From assembly GCA_002782305.1 (NCBI GenBank), contig PFHN01000100.1:1-9699 (forward strand): a stretch of 9,699 bases of DNA, read 5' to 3'. The position numbers and the translations under genes are program-made. Each line of letters starts with the position of its first letter. The first letter of the stretch is position 1. The notes below the pieces were generated by a model. It saw only the letters and a program-made list of their open reading frames with translations. It searched no databases and was not told where the DNA came from. Shown in pieces: positions 6,388-9,699 of the stretch. The stretch comes from Candidatus Moranbacteria bacterium CG_4_8_14_3_um_filter_41_13. Lineage in GTDB: Bacteria > Patescibacteriota > Minisyncoccia > Moranbacterales > UBA1568.

Positions 6388-7340
6388 TAGTTGCCAACTT
6401 TCTCTTCAAAGTTGATGCGTTCGCGTACGATGTAGAGAGGCCGATTTACAACCTCTGTGTGAATGGTGCCGATATAGAGTGCTACCAGGCCAATCGCGAT
6501 AAGTACAATCCCTATAAGAAATGTGTTGGCAACCACAACAATTGCAATTGGCGTTAATGCGGCTTTGTTTCCAAGAAGATAGCTACCAAGCATCCATATC
6601 AACAGCCCCCCGCTCACAGCAGTTATCACTACGCCCAAGTAACCGGTAATTCGTAATGGCCACAACGAAAACGAAGTAATACTGTTAACAGCCAGACTCC
6701 ACAGCTTTGCGTATGAGTAACCTGCTGCTCCTTCGTTGCGGGCATCAGCTCGGAACTCAATATAGACCTTTCGAAAACCAAGCCAATCCATGATTCCGCG
6801 AAACATGCGCTCTCGCTCCGTTGCCTGACAAAAAGCTTCTATTACCTTCTTATCGTAAAGACGAAAGTCTGTCGTCTGTGAAACTATTTTGAGCCCCGAA
6901 ATTTTCGACATAAGCCAGTAATAGAGATAAGAGCCCACTTTGCGCAACAAGGGCTGCTTTTCAATACTGATTCGTTTGGTCGCAACAATTTCTGCACCTT
7001 TTTGCCATTCTTCAATCAACTGTGGAATAAATTCGGGGGGGTGTTGCAGGTCTGCATCCATGCAAATAACAGCGCATACGTGTTTAGCTGCGTGTACGCC
7101 AGCGGTTAATGCGATTTCCTTTCCGAAATTTCTAGAAAGATCTATTACTTTGACCTGCTTGTCATTTGCAGCAATGCCAGATAGAACATCAAGCGAGTTA
7201 TCTGGACTGCCATCATTTACAAAAATGTACTCACAGCGAATGTCGGCGAGTCCACTTGTTACCTGTTTTAGGCGCGTATAAAGAAGCGGCAGATTACCTG
7301 CCTCTCTGTATACCGGTACAACTATCGCAATTTCGCGCAT
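6387..7340 (-). CDS. GT2 polyprenyl-phosphate glycosyltransferase, GtrB/DPM1/ArnC-like, with two C-terminal TM helices
   Basis: A 317-residue enzyme predicted to move a sugar from a nucleotide donor to undecaprenyl phosphate on the cytosolic side, making a donor for periplasmic transferases. Motifs in order: VVPVYRE 7-13; FVNDGSPDNS 40-49; DLSRNFGKE 67-75; the DxD metal site in MDADLQHPPE 94-103 (D95, D97); TTDFRLYD 156-163; and FRGIMDWLGFR 180-190. Two hydrophobic helices follow at about 232-255 and 264-290, the standard GtrB/DPM1-like membrane anchor. The ATG at 7338-7340 has AGGA 8 nt upstream. It follows the large membrane protein gene by 38 nt and overlaps the flippase start by one base. 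This pairing resembles gtr cassettes, in which GtrB supplies a lipid-phosphate sugar to a polytopic transferase, but no GtrA-like small flippase is present. A run of seven C (coding strand) lies in the QHPPE codons. The transferred sugar (glucose, mannose or other) is not readable from the sequence. Confidence 0.92.
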   Translation of the reverse strand: MREIAIVVPVYREAGNLPLLYTRLKQVTSGLADIRCEYIFVNDGSPDNSLDVLSGIAANDKQVKVIDLSRNFGKEIALTAGVHAAKHVCAVICMDADLQHPPEFIPQLIEEWQKGAEIVATKRISIEKQPLLRKVGSYLYYWLMSKISGLKIVSQTTDFRLYDKKVIEAFCQATERERMFRGIMDWLGFRKVYIEFRADARNEGAAGYSYAKLWSLAVNSITSFSLWPLRITGYLGVVITAVSGGLLIWMLGSYLLGNKAALTPIAIVVVANTFLIGIVLIAIGLVALYIGTIHTEVVNRPLYIVRERINFEEKVGN

Positions 7341-7348
7341 GATTTAGG

Positions 7349-7352
7349 TCCT
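7349..7352 (-). promoter_or_regulatory. Ribosome-binding site (AGGA) of the GtrB-like gene
   Basis: AGGA on the minus strand, 8 nt before the ATG at 7338-7340. It is the clearest independent translation-initiation site among the membrane-associated genes here. Confidence 0.6.
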
Positions 7353-7378
7353 ATTGATTGATGTAACCGGCTGAATGA

Positions 7379-9226
7379 CTAAATGCACTGCTCCGCCGGT
7401 GTAAAAGTCACTTGTCCATTTTGCTTTCTGCCAATTCGAATACGGCTTATCATCACACCCAGGTTACGGGGATCAGCGCTTACGCCAAGCTCCAATGGTG
7501 AGACTGGCTTTGGTATGTGAATCATCAATTTTGGATTGTCCAATGTCTGCTTGATAGGTATCCTCACCTGCTTGCTCTGTTGAAATACCGATTTTGTTGA
7601 ACTGTTTCCGATGGTGTACTCCACCGGCAATTCCGCATTGGATGCAAAGGCGTTCACCAATGAGATCTCTATGACATCATCCTTTTCAAATTTTCTCTGA
7701 AATTGAATCTCGGATACCGCAGCATTTGTCCATCTCGCGTCCCCCTCTTGTTCTGCAAAACCCTTTGGATCAATTGCGCCTACCGCGCCACCTACTTGCA
7801 GGTCATAGCTGTTCGAATCGTAACAATAGATGACCTTTTTGCCATATACGTTGATTGCGATCAGTTTCAGAATATCACCTAGGTTGTGCCCCATTTTGCT
7901 TGTATCAAATGGAATGATATACGGATGCTTCAACAACTCTATCGGTAACTTTACTGGCGAGCTTTTTGATTCTCTTATTGTGCTATCGATATTCCTCCAC
8001 TTTGCCAGCGACTCACTATAAGTGTCGGCGAAGGCAATGTTTCTTGGCACCGTGTAATTCAGAAAGGATGCCGCCGCTACCGTTACGAGAATCGCTATTG
8101 GAGTAGATTGAGCCGCGCGGCTTCGGCTTATGCAGATAGACACGATCATCACCAGAGCAACCCACCCGTACAAACTGAACGCATAACGACATGAAGCTCC
8201 ACTTAATATCCATTCCAGCTTCATCGGTTGCAACGCCATCAGAACGGGCGGGGCGATTGCAAGCGCGCATAGGGTTACTAAAAATGCGGCTGAGCCGCCG
8301 TTATTGACTATATCGCTGGGGCCCTTGCCTGGCTTTAGGCTTTCTAAGAAAACTCTTAGCGAGAGAACCAGCAAGCTTACTGCCGCGATAGAAGCAATTG
8401 AAATTGTCGTGAAGTTAGAAAGCCTAAGTTCCGAAAAATACGGTACTGAAAATATCAAACTCTTTAAGCTTCCTGCGAGTATTTCGACAGGCGAGAACGC
8501 AGCCAAGCTGCCCATCGCATAGGTTGCCGAACTGACTCCTCCATTCTGTGTTGGATCTCCTTCATAGATAGCTCGAAGAAGAATAAACAAGACAATATAC
8601 AAGCCTGCGGCGAAGCCAACGGGACTCTTGTATAGATTGTCTACGCTTCTAGCTTGTATTGCCCTTACAGTCGCGTATATAACTGCAAGACCAACGAATA
8701 CCTCTGAGGTAAATGACAGAAATAAGCAAAATAGTGACAGGACGTAAACGCCACGCCGGCCCCGAGACCGTTCACTCAAAACCAACGCCAATAGGAAAAA
8801 ACTTAGAAAAAGGTTGTACCCACCAAAAAACGCAACAAAGCCGTTGTGCTGCCAATCGATTTGGTGGCTCACTACTGCAAATGCGGCGACTGCTATTGCT
8901 CGCAGAGGTGTTATTTTAAAGTGAATTAATGCCACTGCAACGCTAGCAAAAAGCGCCAGCATGGTAATCAGTCTTTTTGTTAGCCCTAAAATATCGGGCG
9001 TATAAAATCCAATTACTTCGTTTATTCCCGTTCCTATTACGTGCGATGGTCTGCCGTAAAGCAGGCGGGTCTCAATACCTCCTTGCATTTTTCCAATATA
9101 TGCAAGTTCATCCATTGTTAAGAAAGGCAACTGGTAATTCACACGGATCAAATAGCTAGCCGTTAGCAAAACCAATAGCGCTATCAGTAGGTTCTCGCCC
9201 CAACCGTTCTTCAATCGCTTCATCAC
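7379..9226 (-). CDS. Large polytopic membrane protein with C-terminal extramembrane domain; candidate GT-C type glycosyltransferase
   Basis: A 615-residue protein. The first ~400 residues contain about nine or ten hydrophobic segments (roughly 12-28, 86-103, 109-120, 131-150, 160-185, 203-220, 272-293, 313-332, 348-366, 376-392). After the first helix comes a loop with an acidic pair, LPFLTMDELAYI (residues 33-44; D39, E40), in the place where GT-C enzymes carry catalytic Asp/Glu. Residues ~400-615 are soluble and end in a probable beta-rich domain containing SPLELGVSADPRNLGVM (576-592). I recall this type of motif from C-terminal domains of other glycan-related membrane proteins. Being directly upstream of a GtrB-like gene, it may use the polyprenyl-phosphate sugar in the periplasm. 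A Wzy polymerase is an alternative, but the size and C-terminal domain fit less well. The start is GTG at 9224-9226, 10 nt after AGGG, or the adjacent ATG at 9221-9223. It is the first gene after the IS element. Membrane topology is clear; the function is inference. Confidence 0.7.
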   Translation of the reverse strand: MMKRLKNGWGENLLIALLVLLTASYLIRVNYQLPFLTMDELAYIGKMQGGIETRLLYGRPSHVIGTGINEVIGFYTPDILGLTKRLITMLALFASVAVALIHFKITPLRAIAVAAFAVVSHQIDWQHNGFVAFFGGYNLFLSFFLLALVLSERSRGRRGVYVLSLFCLFLSFTSEVFVGLAVIYATVRAIQARSVDNLYKSPVGFAAGLYIVLFILLRAIYEGDPTQNGGVSSATYAMGSLAAFSPVEILAGSLKSLIFSVPYFSELRLSNFTTISIASIAAVSLLVLSLRVFLESLKPGKGPSDIVNNGGSAAFLVTLCALAIAPPVLMALQPMKLEWILSGASCRYAFSLYGWVALVMIVSICISRSRAAQSTPIAILVTVAAASFLNYTVPRNIAFADTYSESLAKWRNIDSTIRESKSSPVKLPIELLKHPYIIPFDTSKMGHNLGDILKLIAINVYGKKVIYCYDSNSYDLQVGGAVGAIDPKGFAEQEGDARWTNAAVSEIQFQRKFEKDDVIEISLVNAFASNAELPVEYTIGNSSTKSVFQQSKQVRIPIKQTLDNPKLMIHIPKPVSPLELGVSADPRNLGVMISRIRIGRKQNGQVTFTPAEQCI

Positions 9227-9236
9227 AGAATAAATA

Positions 9237-9241
9237 CCCTC
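9237..9241 (-). promoter_or_regulatory. Ribosome-binding site (GAGGG) of the large membrane protein gene
   Basis: GAGGG on the minus strand. Its AGGG portion is 10 nt from the GTG at 9224-9226 and 13 nt from the following ATG, slightly favouring GTG. It lies at, or a base or two outside, the presumed IS left end. Confidence 0.45.
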
Positions 9242-9362
9242 AGTAGTGTCCGGTTAACTTACAAATTCCCGAGCCAAGATTGAATATTGGCGGGGCTTAC
9301 AGAGCGATTTATGTTGGTGCCGATTTGAAATCAATTCACCCATATTCCAGTTCAAGTAACGT

Positions 9363-9382
9363 CCAGAGATTGAATTCTCTGG
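9363..9382 (+). promoter_or_regulatory. Hairpin immediately upstream of the transposase ribosome-binding site
   Basis: CCAGAGA and TCTCTGG form a perfect 7-bp stem with a 6-nt loop. The right arm runs into the G-rich ribosome-binding site (GGGGG, 9381-9385), with the ATG at 9392. In an mRNA entering from outside the IS the stem would partly hide the ribosome-binding site. Such structures are known in IS10 and IS50 for limiting transposase synthesis from read-through transcripts. Its role here is inferred. Confidence 0.5.
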
Positions 9383-9391
9383 GGGTGAGCT

Positions 9392-9699
9392 ATGAACATG
9401 GGCAAGACGCTGTTCGCACAGATTATGGAGTTCATTCCTTGGACCAGCTTTGCGCGCATCGTGGCGCGTTATGGCGGCGATTCCAGAGTGCGCAGTCTGA
9501 GTTGCCCGGAGCAATTCCGCGCCATGGCCTTCGCGCAACTGACTTACCGCGAGAGTCTGCGCGACATCGAAACCTGTTTGTTGGCCAACCAAACGAAGCT
9601 TTACAGCATGGGCTTTCGCTCGCCAGTCAAACGTTCGACGCTGGCCGATGCCAACGAAGGACGCGACTGGCACATATGGGAGGACTTGGCCGCCTTGCT
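9392..9699 (+). CDS. IS4-family transposase, N-terminal part with DUF4372-like domain (partial)
   Basis: About 102 residues before the window ends, open throughout. The protein starts MNMGKTLFAQIMEFIPW. Later it shows FARIVARYGGD (residues 21-31), EQFRAMAFAQLTYRESLRD (40-58), and SPVKRSTLADANE followed by RDW (79-95). These are the features I recognise from the N-terminal DUF4372 region of IS4-family transposases. The DDE catalytic core lies further downstream, outside the window. The start at 9392 has GGGGG 6 nt upstream; a second ATG two codons on is less well placed. The gene is divergent from the glycan operon. Whether the element is intact cannot be seen. The family assignment is firm from recognisable motifs, though not checked by search. 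Confidence 0.88.
   Translation, partial: MNMGKTLFAQIMEFIPWTSFARIVARYGGDSRVRSLSCPEQFRAMAFAQLTYRESLRDIETCLLANQTKLYSMGFRSPVKRSTLADANEGRDWHIWEDLAAL

Larger units (their letters stand above)
9243..9699 (+). mobile_element. IS4-family insertion sequence (DUF4372-type transposase), left part only
   Basis: The right 450 bases hold the 5' leader and start of an IS4-type transposase gene pointing away from the glycan operon. The left end cannot be proved because the partner terminal repeat and target duplication lie outside the window. I place it near 9243, at AGTGTCCGGTTAAC or just before, because the sequence between there and the transposase start is non-coding and the glycan gene's ribosome-binding site ends at 9241. 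The leader 9243-9391 contains a perfect 7-bp inverted repeat directly before the transposase ribosome-binding site. G+C in the coding part (33/60 at 9421-9480) is higher than in much of the glycan operon, in keeping with a foreign element. Confidence 0.65.

Noticed and set aside
6104..6415. 103-codon open frame on the plus strand
   Set aside because: It is antisense to the flippase N-terminus and the end of the GtrB-like gene, with no independent support.
6940..7281. 113-codon open frame on the plus strand
   Set aside because: It is fully antisense to the motif-rich part of the GtrB-like gene; the composition is that of a shadow frame.
9227..9391. JUMPstart/ops-type antitermination element for the polysaccharide operon
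   Set aside because: I looked for the ops core (GGCGGTAGCGT-like) on the minus strand upstream of the first gene and did not see it; this region is mostly IS sequence.
9243..9391. Outward-facing IS promoter driving the glycan operon
   Set aside because: The best -10-like hexamers on the minus strand match only 3-4 of 6 positions and lack a proper -35 partner at 16-18 nt.
9254..9673. 139-codon open frame on the minus strand opposite the transposase
   Set aside because: It lies antisense to a clearly recognisable transposase frame, has no protein-family character, and ends in the non-coding IS leader.

Overview
The window holds part of a surface-glycan (O-antigen, capsule or exopolysaccharide type) biosynthesis operon on the minus strand. 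It is cut at one side by an insertion sequence. In the direction of transcription (window right to left) the order is: a large polytopic membrane protein with a C-terminal extramembrane domain; a GtrB/DPM1-like GT2 polyprenyl-phosphate glycosyltransferase; a Wzx-type flippase; a GT4 glycosyltransferase; a GT2 glycosyltransferase; an FkbM-family methyltransferase; a class I SAM-dependent methyltransferase; gmd (GDP-mannose 4,6-dehydratase); and the start of a 4-keto-reductase (rmd-like) that runs off the left edge. All nine genes lie on one strand. Gaps run from a 1-nt overlap to 128 nt, and I see no convincing terminator or strong promoter between them, so they probably form one transcription unit.

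The right end (about 9243-9699) is the 5' part of an IS4-family element with a plus-strand transposase whose N-terminus is of the DUF4372 type. Its presumed left end sits right next to the ribosome-binding site of the first glycan gene. The operon is therefore either truncated upstream or separated from its original promoter by the IS.

How the genes may work together (inference): Gmd converts GDP-D-mannose to GDP-4-keto-6-deoxy-D-mannose. The SDR next to it probably reduces this to a GDP-6-deoxyhexose, most simply GDP-D-rhamnose. The cytosolic GT4 and GT2 enzymes assemble a lipid-linked oligosaccharide, one or both methyltransferases may methylate it, and the Wzx-like protein flips it. The GtrB-like enzyme charges polyprenyl phosphate with a sugar, which the large multi-spanning protein could use as donor in the periplasm.

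Organism: the Gram-negative style polysaccharide locus, the IS4/DUF4372 transposase and the base composition suggest a proteobacterium, perhaps a betaproteobacterium. This is a weak inference. The nucleotide-sugar genes at the left are GC-rich (39/60 G+C at 181-240), while the middle of the cluster is AT-rich (20/60 at 2581-2640), the mosaic composition typical of exchanged glycan loci.

I found no RNA genes, CRISPR arrays or attachment sites. Nothing in the window is clearly an undescribed system. The most open questions are the large membrane protein with its C-terminal domain, the IS/operon junction, and the homopolymer tracts inside two glycosyltransferase genes.
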